Of a stretch of 64,000 nucleotides of DNA, positions 37,188 to 46,403 are shown piece by piece (position 1 is the stretch's first letter; every line of letters starts with the position of its first letter). The notes under the pieces are model-generated. The model was not told the DNA's origin and ran no database searches. It was given only the letters and a program-made list of their open reading frames with translations. The position numbers and the translations under genes are program-made. The stretch comes from Mesorhizobium japonicum MAFF 303099 (GTDB taxonomy: Bacteria; Pseudomonadota; Alphaproteobacteria; Rhizobiales; Rhizobiaceae). The stretch lies in assembly GCF_000009625.1 (NCBI RefSeq), contig NC_002678.2:6852001-6916000 (forward strand), written 5' to 3'.

Positions 37188-38159
37188 ATGGCCACAATTG
37201 CGCGGACGTCGGCAAGGGTTTTCTACTATGCGCGAAACGTCGTGCGCGATGTCATTCCACAAGCCCTGTTCCGCCGCAGGCTGGCCACTCGCCTCGAACA
37301 GGCCATGCTTTCCGACGAGGCAGCGCGCCGGCGGCTGAATTACTACAACAAGCTGCAGGATGGTTTCGCGCCAAGCGCCAATGCGGTGCGCATCAGCAAA
37401 CTGCCCTTCACGCCGACCATGTACTATTACGACCTGAAGGAATTCGCCCGCTATTTCGACCCCGGATTGCTCATCGACGTCGAATTCGGCGACGTCAGGG
37501 ACGTGCCGAAGGTGCCGACGATCGTCAAGGATCGGCCGATCCGTGATGACGACCAGAACGCGGTCATCATGAAGCTCGACAAGTTCCGTCACTTCCAGAT
37601 GCCGGCTGACACCATCCCGTTCGCCAACAAACTGCCTTTGGTGGTCTGGCGCGGCGACCTCAACAATCCGATCAGGACACGGTTTCTGCAAGCGGTGCGC
37701 GACCTGCCATTCTGCGATGCCGGCTCGCACAAGCCGAACGCACCGGCCGAATACGCCAAGCCCTTTCTCAGCATCAGCCAGCACCAGCGCTACCGCTACA
37801 TCGTCTCGCTCGAGGGCAATGACGTGGCGACCAACCTTAAATGGATCCTGAACTCGAAGTCGCTTTGCCTGATGCCGCCGCCGACATACGAGACATGGTT
37901 CGCGGAGCAGCAGCTCGAGGCCAATGTCCACTATGTGCCGCTCGATCCGGATTTCGCCGATCTCGGCGAAAAGGTGCGCTATTTCGAACGCCATCCGGCG
38001 CAGGCAGAGCGCATCATTGCCGGGGCCAATGCCTATTGCCGGAAATTCTCCAATGAGCGAGCCGAGCAGGCGATCTCCCTGCTCGTGCTCTACAAATATT
38101 TCGTGCTCAGCGGCCAGATCGAACCGGATCCCGAACTCTGGCGCTTTATCGAGGGCTAG
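37188..38159 (+). CDS. Glycosyltransferase family 90-like (CAP10 domain)
   Basis: Product of 323 aa from ATG 37188. The C-terminal half carries the GT90/CAP10 hallmarks: LPLVVWRGDLNNPIRTRF, KPFLSISQHQRYRYIVSLEG, NDVATNLKWILNSKSLCLMP and PPTYETWFAEQQLEANVHYV, then YVPLDPDFADLGEKVRYFER. These are the UDP-sugar and acceptor regions of lipopolysaccharide-modifying enzymes and eukaryotic xylosyl/glucosyltransferases. The N-terminal ~100 residues contain KLPFTPTMYYYDLKEFARYF. No signal peptide is seen, so it would work in the cytosol on a surface-glycan precursor. It is the only glycan gene nearby; the acceptor is unknown. Confidence 0.85.
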   Translation: MATIARTSARVFYYARNVVRDVIPQALFRRRLATRLEQAMLSDEAARRRLNYYNKLQDGFAPSANAVRISKLPFTPTMYYYDLKEFARYFDPGLLIDVEFGDVRDVPKVPTIVKDRPIRDDDQNAVIMKLDKFRHFQMPADTIPFANKLPLVVWRGDLNNPIRTRFLQAVRDLPFCDAGSHKPNAPAEYAKPFLSISQHQRYRYIVSLEGNDVATNLKWILNSKSLCLMPPPTYETWFAEQQLEANVHYVPLDPDFADLGEKVRYFERHPAQAERIIAGANAYCRKFSNERAEQAISLLVLYKYFVLSGQIEPDPELWRFIEG

Positions 38160-38177
38160 CGCGCCTCGGCCTGATGG

Positions 38178-39221
38178 TCAGATGACGCTGCGATCGAGAA
38201 CCATGTCGGCAGGGCCGAAGCGATCCTTTGCCGTCAATTGCTGGTGCCAATACGGGTAGAGCACGGGCGGCCGGCTGACCGCGTCGAGGCGCTGGCGTTC
38301 CTCAGGGCTGAGCGCCAGGCTTGCGGCCGCGAGATTGTCCTTGAGCTGGGCATCGTTGCGGGCGCCGATCACCAGCGAGGAGACGGCGGGGCGGCCGAGC
38401 AGCCAGGCCAGTGCCACCTGAGCGGCCGATACGCCGCGAGCCTTGCCGATCTCGACCAGCACATCGACGATCCGCCAGAGCCGGTCCTCGTCGCGGATCG
38501 GCGGCTCGGACCAGCCAGCGAGTTGTCGTGCGGTCGGGCTGTCGCGGTGGTATTTGCCGGACAGCAGGCCGCCGGCGAGCGGGCTCCAGACCAGCACGCC
38601 CAGTCCCTGGTCGACCGAGATCGGCAGCAGTTCATATTCCGCCTCTCGCGCCTCCAGCGTGTAGTGGATTTGCTGGGTGACGAAGCGCTGCTGGTGGCGG
38701 CTGTCGCTGATCGAGAGCGCCTTCATCACCTGCCAGCCGGACCAGTTGGAGCAGCCGATATAGCGCACCTTGCCCTGGTTGACCAAAGTGTCGAGCGCCG
38801 CGACCGTTTCCTCCACCGGGGTAAGCCCGTCCCACTGGTGGACGAAATAGATGTCGATGACGTCGGTCTTCAGCCGCTTCAGGCTCTTCTCGCATTCGCG
38901 GATCAGGTGGTGGCGCGACAGGCCTTCGTCGTTCGGTCCACTGCCGATCCGCATGCGCGCCTTGGAGGCGATCAGCACGTCGTTCCTGCGCTTGCCGCCG
39001 AGCGCCTCGCCGATGATTTCCTCCGACAGGCCGTTGGAATAGACATTGGCGGTGTCGATGAGGTTGATGCCGGCGTCGATGCACATGTCGATCATGCGCC
39101 TGGCTTCGCCAAGATCGCTGTTGCCGACCGCGGCGAAGGGCCCGGTGCCGCCGAAGGTCATGGTGCCCAAAGTCAGTGTCGAAACCTTCAGGCCCGAACG
39201 GCCAAGGGTGCGGTATTCCAT
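38178..39221 (-). CDS. Aldo/keto reductase
   Basis: Product of 347 aa from ATG 39221 (MEYRTLGRSGLKVSTLTLGT). The frame runs on upstream for 90 codons but that part is not related. The AKR barrel has the catalytic tetrad Asp in NLIDTANVYSNG, Tyr of the same segment, Lys in LIASKARMRIG and His in IYFVHQWDG. The cofactor region QLKDNLAAASLAL and SLVIGARN is typical of NADP-binding members. The overall sequence is closest to the Tas/YajO/YccK-type AKR11/12 oxidoreductases acting on small carbonyls. It is convergent with the GT90 gene and divergent from ppk2; the 284-base gap before ppk2 contains no gene. Confidence 0.92.
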   Translation of the reverse strand: MEYRTLGRSGLKVSTLTLGTMTFGGTGPFAAVGNSDLGEARRMIDMCIDAGINLIDTANVYSNGLSEEIIGEALGGKRRNDVLIASKARMRIGSGPNDEGLSRHHLIRECEKSLKRLKTDVIDIYFVHQWDGLTPVEETVAALDTLVNQGKVRYIGCSNWSGWQVMKALSISDSRHQQRFVTQQIHYTLEAREAEYELLPISVDQGLGVLVWSPLAGGLLSGKYHRDSPTARQLAGWSEPPIRDEDRLWRIVDVLVEIGKARGVSAAQVALAWLLGRPAVSSLVIGARNDAQLKDNLAAASLALSPEERQRLDAVSRPPVLYPYWHQQLTAKDRFGPADMVLDRSVI

Positions 39222-39505
39222 GTCAGTCCTCGCGATTGTGTTGAATTGGGGGCGGGGCCGAAGGGCAGCCCGCAATGCGACTGGGGATTTGTAGGACAAT
39301 TCGGCCGGCTTGTCGCCATGCCATGGTGATGGATCGATTGGACAGAGCGGACGCCGCGCGGCCGCTATATCGCGCCCGGGCTGCAATAAAACCGTCACTG
39401 CCGGTCTATATTGAAGTCGGCTCAGGTGTTTCCCTTCCAGGCTGCTGGCCAGCAATTTGGGGCGCCGTATGGGAACCGACAGGGCTTGCAAGCGGAGCAG
39501 TGCAA

Positions 39506-40426
39506 ATGACTGAGCTAAGACAGAATTCTCCCGCCAAGGACTGGCTCGAAGCCGAGCTCGCCGACACGCTCGACGAAGATTATGAGCTCGAAATGTCGGA
39601 GCCGGCGCTGTCGATGGAGATCGCCAAGATCTACAAGAACGCGCATCCGCCTTCGATCGACCGCATGCAATATTTTCGCGACCTGATCACCCTGCAGTCC
39701 GAATTGATCAAGCTGCAGTCCTGGGTCGCCTACCACAAGAAGAAGCTGGTGGTGATTTTCGAGGGTCGTGACTCCGCCGGCAAGGGCGGCGTCATCAAGC
39801 GCATAACCCAGCGGCTCAACCCGCGCATCTGCCGTGTCGTGGCGCTGCCGGCGCCGACCGAACGCGAGAAGTCGCAATGGTATTTCCAGCGCTATGTCCC
39901 GCATCTGCCGGCAGGCGGCGAGATCGTGCTGTTCGACCGCTCCTGGTACAACCGCTCCGGCGTCGAGCGGGTGATGGGCTTTGCCGATGCCGGCCAGGTC
40001 GAGGAATTTTTCCGCGACGTCCCCGAGTTCGAGCGCATGCTGGTGCGCTCAGGCATCACCGTGGTCAAATACTGGTTCTCGATCACCGACGAGGAACAAC
40101 AGATGCGCTTCCTGATGCGCATCCATGACCCGATGAAGCAGTGGAAACTGTCGCCGATGGATCTGCAGTCGCGCGTGCGCTGGGAGCAGTACACCAAGGC
40201 CAAGGAAGAAACCTTCGCCCGTACCAACATTCCCGAGGCGCCCTGGTTCATCGTCGAGGGCAATGACAAGAAGCGGGCGCGGCTGAACTGCATCGATCAT
40301 CTGCTCAAGCAGATGCCGTATGAAGAGGTGCCGCACGAGGAGATCACGCTGCCGGAACGCGTCTTCAATCCCGAATACGAGCGCCAGACGCTGCCGCGCG
40401 AACTGTACGTGCCGGAAAAGTATTGA
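39506..40426 (+). CDS. ppk2: Polyphosphate kinase 2
   Basis: Product of 306 aa from ATG 39506; the open frame upstream belongs to the divergent promoter region. The PPK2 core is complete: Walker A EGRDSAGKGGVIKRI, the LNPRICRVVALPAPTEREKS stretch that forms the lid, Walker B EIVLFDRSWYNRSGVERVMG, and VKYWFSITDEEQQMRFLMR and QWKLSPMDLQSRVRWEQYTK. This is the class I form that uses polyphosphate to phosphorylate nucleoside diphosphates (GDP/ADP). It is cytosolic. A perfect 24-bp palindrome directly after the stop could end transcription. The ppx gene 33 kb away works in the opposite direction on the same polymer. Confidence 0.95.
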   Translation: MTELRQNSPAKDWLEAELADTLDEDYELEMSEPALSMEIAKIYKNAHPPSIDRMQYFRDLITLQSELIKLQSWVAYHKKKLVVIFEGRDSAGKGGVIKRITQRLNPRICRVVALPAPTEREKSQWYFQRYVPHLPAGGEIVLFDRSWYNRSGVERVMGFADAGQVEEFFRDVPEFERMLVRSGITVVKYWFSITDEEQQMRFLMRIHDPMKQWKLSPMDLQSRVRWEQYTKAKEETFARTNIPEAPWFIVEGNDKKRARLNCIDHLLKQMPYEEVPHEEITLPERVFNPEYERQTLPRELYVPEKY

Positions 40427-40433
40427 GGCGGAT

Positions 40434-40468
40434 GAAGCTGCGATCTCCCCCCACGTGGGGGGAGATTA
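40434..40468. repeat. Dispersed CTCCCC-family repeat acting as a likely terminator
   Basis: GAAGCTGCG precedes the perfect palindrome ATCTCCCCCCAC/GTGGGGGGAGAT (40443-40466). It lies between ppk2 (stop 40426) and the convergent dihydrofolate-reductase-like gene (ends 40479). It matches the left end of the element at 21593 (GCTGCGATCTCCCCCC). Confidence 0.85.
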
Positions 40469-40478
40469 CGCTCCCCAC

Positions 40479-41126
40479 CTAACCCCGCTTGATCACCACA
40501 TGCGTGGCAAGCGCAGTCGCCACCTGCTCGCTGCATTGATATCCAAGCTTCAACATATCCAGGCCGGCGAAGAGGTGCTCGCCCTCGCCAAGCAGCACCG
40601 GCGAGATTGCCAGATGCATCTCGTCGATCAAGCTCTCCTGCAGATATTGCCGGATGGTGGCGACGCCGCCGCCGATCCGCACGTCCTTGCCGCCGGCGGC
40701 CGCCTTTGCCTGCTCGAGCGCCGAATGGATGCCGTCGGTCACAAAATAGAAGGTCGTGCCGCCTTCCATCGTGATGGGTGCCCGCGCGTGGTGCGTCAGC
40801 ACGAAAACCGGCACATGGTAGGGAGGGTTGTCGCCCCACCAGCCTTTCCAGCTGTCGTCAGGCCATTCGCCGCGGATCGGCCCGAACATGTTGCGGCCGA
40901 GGATCCAGGCGCCGACATTTTCGAAACTGCGCGCGGCGAACGCCTCGTTGATGTCGGTGGTGCCGCCATCTTGCCCGAGCACCATCTTACGGAAAGTGCG
41001 GGTGCCGACAAACCACTTGTGCAAGGATTCCCCACCGATGCCGAGCGGATTTTGCAGATCCTGATCGGGGCCGGCGCCATAGCCGTCGAGCGATAGGGTG
41101 AATACGTTGACACGCAGCATGGACAT
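40479..41126 (-). CDS. Dihydrofolate-reductase-like (RibD C-terminal family) protein
   Basis: Product of 215 aa from ATG 41126 with GAGGAG upstream (GAGGAGACTTTTATG). The pattern LRVNVFTLSLDGYGAG, AWILGRNMFGPIRGEW, PVFVLTHHARAPITMEGGTT and DVRIGGGVATIRQYLQESLI with DEMHLAISPVLLGEGEHLFA is the RibD_C/DHFR-like superfamily as found in YwjB/YyaP proteins. These bind NADPH and reduce small substrates; they are not folate-pathway enzymes by default. The gene is cytosolic. Directly in front lies an inverted repeat at 41157-41187 that may be its operator, and no regulator is adjacent. Confidence 0.9.
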   Translation of the reverse strand: MSMLRVNVFTLSLDGYGAGPDQDLQNPLGIGGESLHKWFVGTRTFRKMVLGQDGGTTDINEAFAARSFENVGAWILGRNMFGPIRGEWPDDSWKGWWGDNPPYHVPVFVLTHHARAPITMEGGTTFYFVTDGIHSALEQAKAAAGGKDVRIGGGVATIRQYLQESLIDEMHLAISPVLLGEGEHLFAGLDMLKLGYQCSEQVATALATHVVIKRG

Positions 41127-41156
41127 AAAAGTCTCCTCGGTAACCAGTTGTATTTT

Positions 41157-41187
41157 GCAATCGGTTGTTGTTTAGCAAACCGATTGC
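41157..41187. promoter_or_regulatory. Inverted repeat upstream of the dihydrofolate-reductase-like gene
   Basis: GCAATCGGTT-gttgtttagca-AACCGATTGC is a perfect 10-bp inverted repeat with 11-base spacing, followed by GAATTGCAA which repeats the TTGCAA context in front. It lies 31-61 bases upstream of the start at 41126 in an AT-rich patch, which suits a dimeric repressor site. Confidence 0.72.
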
Positions 41188-41508
41188 GAATTGCAAGCGC
41201 TATTTTCCAAGGCGAAAGGACACGTGCCCGGACCTCGCCGCCAAGCGATGTCCGTATTGTTTCGTGGTGATCGGTTCGGATGATAACCGGCCGCTGGGAC
41301 GGCCGCCGATCGCCCGACGGGTGAAGCGGGTCAGGAAGCATCCTCTGGAGGCATTCGCCATGCCTCCTGGCGACATGCGGGCTGCCGGCCGCCTCCGGCC
41401 GTGCGCGTATCATAGCCGCCGCTGCCTGTCTTTGTCTGCGGGAATTCGAAAGAACCGCCGACCGGTCGAAAGAGTGGTGACATCTACTGAAAGGCTTTGC
41501 CGGGGAGG
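41188..41508. other. Intergenic stretch with no gene seen
   Basis: About 320 GC-rich bases between the operator region and the hemB stop. Small frames on both strands lack starts with ribosome sites and protein-like character. A short mirror-like run CTCTGGAGGCATTCGCCATG with CCTCCTGG (41343-41368) can fold but no T-tract follows. Confidence 0.4.
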
Positions 41509-42540
<1,032 letters not shown>

Positions 42541-42617
42541 GGCCAATACTCCGGATCAGCGGGTTTTATCACGAGCCCCTGTCGCTGACCAATGCGACAC
42601 GATTGTGCCAGGCCGAA

Positions 42618-42671
42618 GCCGCCAATCTCCTCCCTCGTGGGGCAGAGGCCCGGCAGGACAGAGGGGCGCTG
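42618..42671 (+). repeat. Dispersed CTCCCC-family repeat, copy 4
   Basis: GCCGCCAATCTCCTCCCTCG then TGGGGCAGAGGCCCGGCAGG and ACAGAGGGGCGCTG follow the same order as the reverse complement of 21730-21783. It sits between hemB and the DUF2066 gene, 20 bases from the latter's stop. Confidence 0.75.
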
Positions 42672-42690
42672 TCCGGCCATGCCCATCCGG

Positions 42691-43512
42691 TCAAGGCTGG
42701 CCGTTACCCGAAAGAATCTGCGCAGCGCCTCCAATTGCCACACGGAACGCCTCGTCGAAGCTGACGCCACGCACCTGCCAGCGATAGGTCTTGCCGTGAT
42801 CGGCGAGGCGCCAATCGGCGATCCAGCCGAGTTCCTTGTCGCTCCATACGATGCTGCCGGCGAGCGCTTGCGCGCCACCGGCTTGTTTGGCCAGCAGATC
42901 CAGCCTTGCCATATCGTCGTTGCGTAGCTCTTTTTCCCCCAGATCGGCCAACTGCTCCGCCTTCGGAAATACGACATGCATCAACAGCGGATCGGTGGCA
43001 TTGGCGAAAGACTCGCGCATCGCCTTGCCTCGCTCTTCCTCGGTGCTGAGCGCGAAATGTCTCCCGCCCTGTTCGACGGTGAGAAAGACGGCGAGCGTTG
43101 GCCGCTCGCCAAGCCAGGGTTTGCTGCCAAGCTGCGCGAGCAGCTTGTCGACCGTGGTGGGCTTGTAGAGACAGGTCAGATCATGCGGCCGGTCATGCGT
43201 GCCTTGCTCGTCATGGATCGGAATGCCCTCCAGCCGGTCGTGGTAGCGGAAGGCGTCGACAAAATCGCCGGCCTTGTCGCGCATAGCCGCCATTTCGGGT
43301 TTCTCCAGCAGGCGTTGATCGCCTGAAACCCTGACCAGGACCCGGTCCAGGCAAGCCCTGAAGCCTATCCGGCGGTTCACCTCGCCCTGTCCGGTGACGA
43401 TGGTCCGCGACTGGTAGAGATCGTCGGTCGTGATGGCGAATGCAGCACGCGGTGCAAAGCCGGTTGTCACAAGTACGACCGTCAAAAGCACGGCACGAAG
43501 AAATCCGGGCAT
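42691..43512 (-). CDS. DUF2066-domain exported protein
   Basis: Product of 273 aa from ATG 43512 with GGGGAA 10 bases upstream. The frame is open for another 134 codons upstream but that part has no protein character. The signal peptide MPGFLRAVLLTVVLVTTGFA runs to an APRAAFA cleavage. The mature chain follows the DUF2066 pattern: DLYQSRTIVTGQGEVNRRIG, CLDRVLVRVSGDQRLLEKPE, then PTLAVFLTVEQGGRHFAL and IVWSDKELGWIADWRL. The domain is periplasmic and of unknown role, usually a single copy per alphaproteobacterial genome. It is divergent from the enoyl-CoA hydratase-family gene, with ~180 bases between them. Confidence 0.85.
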   Translation of the reverse strand: MPGFLRAVLLTVVLVTTGFAPRAAFAITTDDLYQSRTIVTGQGEVNRRIGFRACLDRVLVRVSGDQRLLEKPEMAAMRDKAGDFVDAFRYHDRLEGIPIHDEQGTHDRPHDLTCLYKPTTVDKLLAQLGSKPWLGERPTLAVFLTVEQGGRHFALSTEEERGKAMRESFANATDPLLMHVVFPKAEQLADLGEKELRNDDMARLDLLAKQAGGAQALAGSIVWSDKELGWIADWRLADHGKTYRWQVRGVSFDEAFRVAIGGAAQILSGNGQP

Positions 43513-43696
43513 GGCCAACTGTTCCCCGAAGCCGTCCACGCCGCAATATCGGCGTCGCTTGCGACGGCGGCGATCTTCGTAGCACCGGCCGCCGCTGGTC
43601 GCCAAGACCACGGCGCAGAGGCTGCTGCCATTGACGCACCCAAGCGCCGCCTTTAGCACTTCAGTCCCGCAGGCGCGGGGGAGGGATTCTCTGGCG

Positions 43697-44740
43697 ATGG
43701 ATTTTGATGGAGGCGACGAAATTCGCTTCGAGCGCTTGGGCAGGGCCGGCGTCGTCACGCTGACGCGGCCGCAGGCGCTCAATGCCGTCACCCATCGCAT
43801 GGTCATGGCGCTGGGCGTGGCCCTGCGTGCCTGGGAGCGCGACGACGGCGTGGATGTCGTCGTCGTCAAGGCCGAGGGCAGGGCATTTTCGGCCGGAGGC
43901 GACATCCTGCACATCTACGAAGCCGGCCGGGCCGGAAAGCCGCCGGTCGAGTTCTTCGCCGACGAGTATCGGCTGAACGCCCGCATCAACAGCTTCAAGA
44001 AACCCTATGTGGCGCTCATCGACGGCATCGTCATGGGCGGCGGCGTCGGTATTTCCTTCCACGGCTCGCACCGGGTGATGACCGAGAATGCCCAGTTCGC
44101 CATGCCGGAGGTCGGCATCGGCTTTTTCCCGGATGTCGGCGCCAGCCATTTGCTGCCGGACCTTGGCGGTTCCTTCGGCATGTATCTGGCCTTGACCGGC
44201 AACCGCATCCGCTATGGCGATGCGCTGTGGTCGGGGCTGGCCACCCACACCATCAAGGCCGAAGACCAGGCAAGCTTTCTCGATCGGCTGGTGCTGACCG
44301 GCGATCCGGAAGCGGTGCTGCGCGGGTTCTTTGTCCAGGCAAAGCGGGAGACCGACAGGCCGACGCTGGAAGCGATCTCCCGCCATTTCGCTCAGCCTTC
44401 GCTGCAGGATGTCATCGACAGTCTGGATCGCGCGGCGGGCACCGATGAATTCGCGGCAAAGACCCTGGCGACGATGCGCACGCGCTCGCCCACCAGCCTT
44501 CGCGTCGCCTGGCGGCAGATCAGCGCCGGGCAGACCTTGTCGATGGACGAGTGCATGAAGATGGAGTTCCGCATCCTCAACCGCATGCTTGCGGGCCACG
44601 ATTTCTACGAAGGCATCCGCGCCGCCATCATCGACAAGGGGTCGAAGCCGCAATGGCGGCCGGCAAGCCTCGACGCGGTCGGCGAGGCGGATGTCGAGGC
44701 CTATTTCGCTCCGCTCGGCGAACAGGAACTCCAGGTATGA
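43697..44740 (+). CDS. 3-hydroxyisobutyryl-CoA hydrolase-like enoyl-CoA hydratase family protein
   Basis: Product of 347 aa from ATG 43697; earlier in-frame codons lack a ribosome site. The crotonase fold has the oxyanion-hole sequences VVKAEGRAFSAGGDILHIYE and KPYVALIDGIVMGGGVGISF, and AMPEVGIGFFPDVGASHLLP carries the catalytic Glu. The long C-terminal part, including SLRVAWRQISAGQTLSMDEC, DFYEGIRAAIIDKGSKPQWR and PASLDAV, is characteristic of the ECH_2 group with human HIBCH. It probably acts in valine catabolism, removing CoA from 3-hydroxyisobutyryl-CoA. It overlaps the next gene by four bases (ATGA). Confidence 0.9.
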   Translation: MDFDGGDEIRFERLGRAGVVTLTRPQALNAVTHRMVMALGVALRAWERDDGVDVVVVKAEGRAFSAGGDILHIYEAGRAGKPPVEFFADEYRLNARINSFKKPYVALIDGIVMGGGVGISFHGSHRVMTENAQFAMPEVGIGFFPDVGASHLLPDLGGSFGMYLALTGNRIRYGDALWSGLATHTIKAEDQASFLDRLVLTGDPEAVLRGFFVQAKRETDRPTLEAISRHFAQPSLQDVIDSLDRAAGTDEFAAKTLATMRTRSPTSLRVAWRQISAGQTLSMDECMKMEFRILNRMLAGHDFYEGIRAAIIDKGSKPQWRPASLDAVGEADVEAYFAPLGEQELQV

Positions 44741-45159
44741 GCGAGGTGACGTCGAGACGCGTCGTGCTGCAGCCCTCGACGATCGAGGTGATCTTCGCCT
44801 GGTTCCAGCGCGTCATCGCGGGTTACTGCCTGCTGTTCGGCATCCTGTACTGGATCAAGCTGATCGGCTTCTATCCAGGCCCGCTGTGGCGCTTCGACCT
44901 GATGCCGGTGCACTGGCAGGTGGCTGCGGTGGTGCTCGCCGTGTTTTTCCCCTTTGCCGCGGCGGGGTTGTGGATGCTGGCCTCGTGGGGTCCGGTTATC
45001 TGGTTCATCTGCGCGGTCACCGAGACCGTCATGTATGCCGGTTTCCCCGAGCTTTTCGGCCATCGGCTGCTGGTTGTCATCTCGCATGCGGCGGTGGCGC
45101 TGCTCTACATCGTCTTTCGCGTCGTCATCTGGCTGCAGAAACGCCCGGTTCGGCACTAA
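44737..45159 (+). CDS. DUF6163-family inner-membrane protein
   Basis: Product of 140 aa from ATG 44737, overlapping the previous stop as ATGA, so translationally coupled to the hydratase-family gene. Four membrane segments: VIFAWFQRVIAGYCLLFGIL, WQVAAVVLAVFFPFAAAGLW, PVIWFICAVTETVMYAGFPE and LLVVISHAAVALLYIVFRVV. The family is restricted to Hyphomicrobiales and has no known function. The short cytosolic ends are basic. It lies directly upstream of ldtR in the same direction, with a 238-base gap. Confidence 0.8.
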   Translation: MSEVTSRRVVLQPSTIEVIFAWFQRVIAGYCLLFGILYWIKLIGFYPGPLWRFDLMPVHWQVAAVVLAVFFPFAAAGLWMLASWGPVIWFICAVTETVMYAGFPELFGHRLLVVISHAAVALLYIVFRVVIWLQKRPVRH

Positions 45160-45278
45160 GCCGTTGAGGGCATTGACGACCTGGCGAACGCCCGGATCGA
45201 GGGCTGCGATGACTGCCTAAGCCTTTAGGTTAATTATCCTTACTCGGGTGACCGTTCGTTAAGCCTCTTCCGAAACCT

Positions 45279-45290
45279 CTTACCGGTAAG
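45279..45290. promoter_or_regulatory. Palindrome CTTACCGGTAAG in the ldtR leader
   Basis: A perfect 12-bp palindrome 108 bases upstream of the ldtR start, in a relatively AT-rich leader (GTTAATTATCCTTA before it, GAATTTTATGAGTATTCGAT after it). MarR-family regulators bind such dyads; self-control is plausible but unproven. Confidence 0.5.
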
Positions 45291-45397
45291 CTCTTGTTAG
45301 CCCTAGCGTTTAAGTCGAATTTTATGAGTATTCGATAGTGTCGCGATCAAGGTGAAAAACAAAAAATCACCAGGGCGACAAACGAGAGGCAAAGACA

Positions 45398-45913
45398 ATG
45401 ATCAATTCGCGTCCGGCGGCGAAGACCGCCAACGTTTCCGACGATCGCCGCGAGGCTATCCGTTCACTGTACATGGAATCGCTGCAGCTGGTCGAGCGGC
45501 TGCACCGCCGCCTGCTTGATGTCATCAAGGACGAATTCGACCGCAATGGCCGTTCCGACATCAACGCCATCCAGGCGCTGCTGCTCTTCAACATCGGCAA
45601 TTCCGAGCTGACCGCCGGCGAGCTGCGTTCGCGTGGCTACTATCTCGGCTCGAACGTCTCCTACAATCTGAAGAAGCTGGTCGATCTCGGCTTCATCAAC
45701 CACCAGCGCTCGCGCATCGACCGCCGTTCGGTCCGCGTTTCGCTGACGCCGAAGGGCAACGAGGTGGCCGAGGTCGTCGCCGGTCTCTATGAGCGCCATG
45801 TCGGCTCGATCGAGCAGGTCGGCGGCATCAACACCGATGAGTTCAAGCAGATGAACCGCGCCCTGCAGCGGCTCGACCGCTTCTGGAACGACACCATCGC
45901 GTATCGTATGTAA
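45398..45913 (+). CDS. ldtR: LdtR-type MarR-family regulator
   Basis: Product of 171 aa from ATG 45398, preceded by GAGAGGCAAAGACA. The winged-helix domain is visible in DINAIQALLLFNIGNSELTA, GELRSRGYYLGSNVSYNLKK (recognition helix), LVDLGFINHQRSRIDRRSVR and VSLTPKGNEVAEVV. The long helices before and after give the dimer. Its sequence and length match LdtR, the regulator studied in Liberibacter and Sinorhizobium, which controls an L,D-transpeptidase and osmotic stress tolerance. The expected partner ldtP is 1.4 kb downstream, here separated by two minus-strand ORFs. An intrinsic terminator follows 64 bases after the stop. Confidence 0.88.
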   Translation: MINSRPAAKTANVSDDRREAIRSLYMESLQLVERLHRRLLDVIKDEFDRNGRSDINAIQALLLFNIGNSELTAGELRSRGYYLGSNVSYNLKKLVDLGFINHQRSRIDRRSVRVSLTPKGNEVAEVVAGLYERHVGSIEQVGGINTDEFKQMNRALQRLDRFWNDTIAYRM

Positions 45914-45976
45914 GCCATCCGCATCAGATCTGGCCCGCGCCATAGAAGCGCGGCCGAAATGTCGACCTCTGGTCAA

Positions 45977-46009
45977 GGCCGGTGCCGAAAGGCATCGGCC
46001 CTTTCTTTT
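45977..46009 (+). terminator. Intrinsic terminator after ldtR
   Basis: GGCCGGTGCC-gaaa-GGCATCGGCC (one G-T pair) followed by CTTTCTTTT. The stem is 10 bp with a GAAA tetraloop. Confidence 0.9.
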
Positions 46010-46068
46010 GGGCCTACCGGCTACGGGCTCCGCCGGCTTCCCTGACGGTCTGGGCCACTAATCCCCCC

Positions 46069-46326
46069 TTAGCGGCGTAGCTCTGGCGGGATAGTCGAGA
46101 GCGTGGCGTTGGCCACCATGTCTTCGAGCTGCCGTTCAGTGATGTGAAGCATTGGGGATGGGTCGGCTTTCAGGCGCTCGTGCTCGGCCAGAGCCGCCTC
46201 AATATTCGTCGGTCGTGTAGCGATTTTGGCGCACATGATGGCCAATCGCCCACTTCGCGGGCCGCTCATCTTTGAAAAACTACAAGTGCGAGGCGTAGTA
46301 GCTGTAGAGCTTGTAAATCCGGCCAT
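46069..46326 (-). CDS. Hypothetical small protein
   Basis: An 85-codon frame from ATG 46326; an overlapping ATG at 46330 in another frame stops after 16 codons. The N-terminal ~30 residues are low in secondary-structure signal (MAGFTSSTATTPRTCSFSKM), while the rest is helical (TNIEAALAEHERLKADPSPM, ITERQLEDMVANATLST). A start at ATG 46269 (MSGPRSGRL) is also possible. GGAGGACAGC lies upstream of the two ATGs. I recognise no family. It lies in the segment that separates ldtR and ldtP and may be an acquired or decaying gene. Confidence 0.42.
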   Translation of the reverse strand: MAGFTSSTATTPRTCSFSKMSGPRSGRLAIMCAKIATRPTNIEAALAEHERLKADPSPMLHITERQLEDMVANATLSTIPPELRR

Positions 46327-46403
46327 CCATGCTGTCCTCCATGTCCGCCGTGCGGAGTCCTATGGAGCCGCGAATCCCGGTGCAGCGGCAGATTTCTTCG
46401 GAC

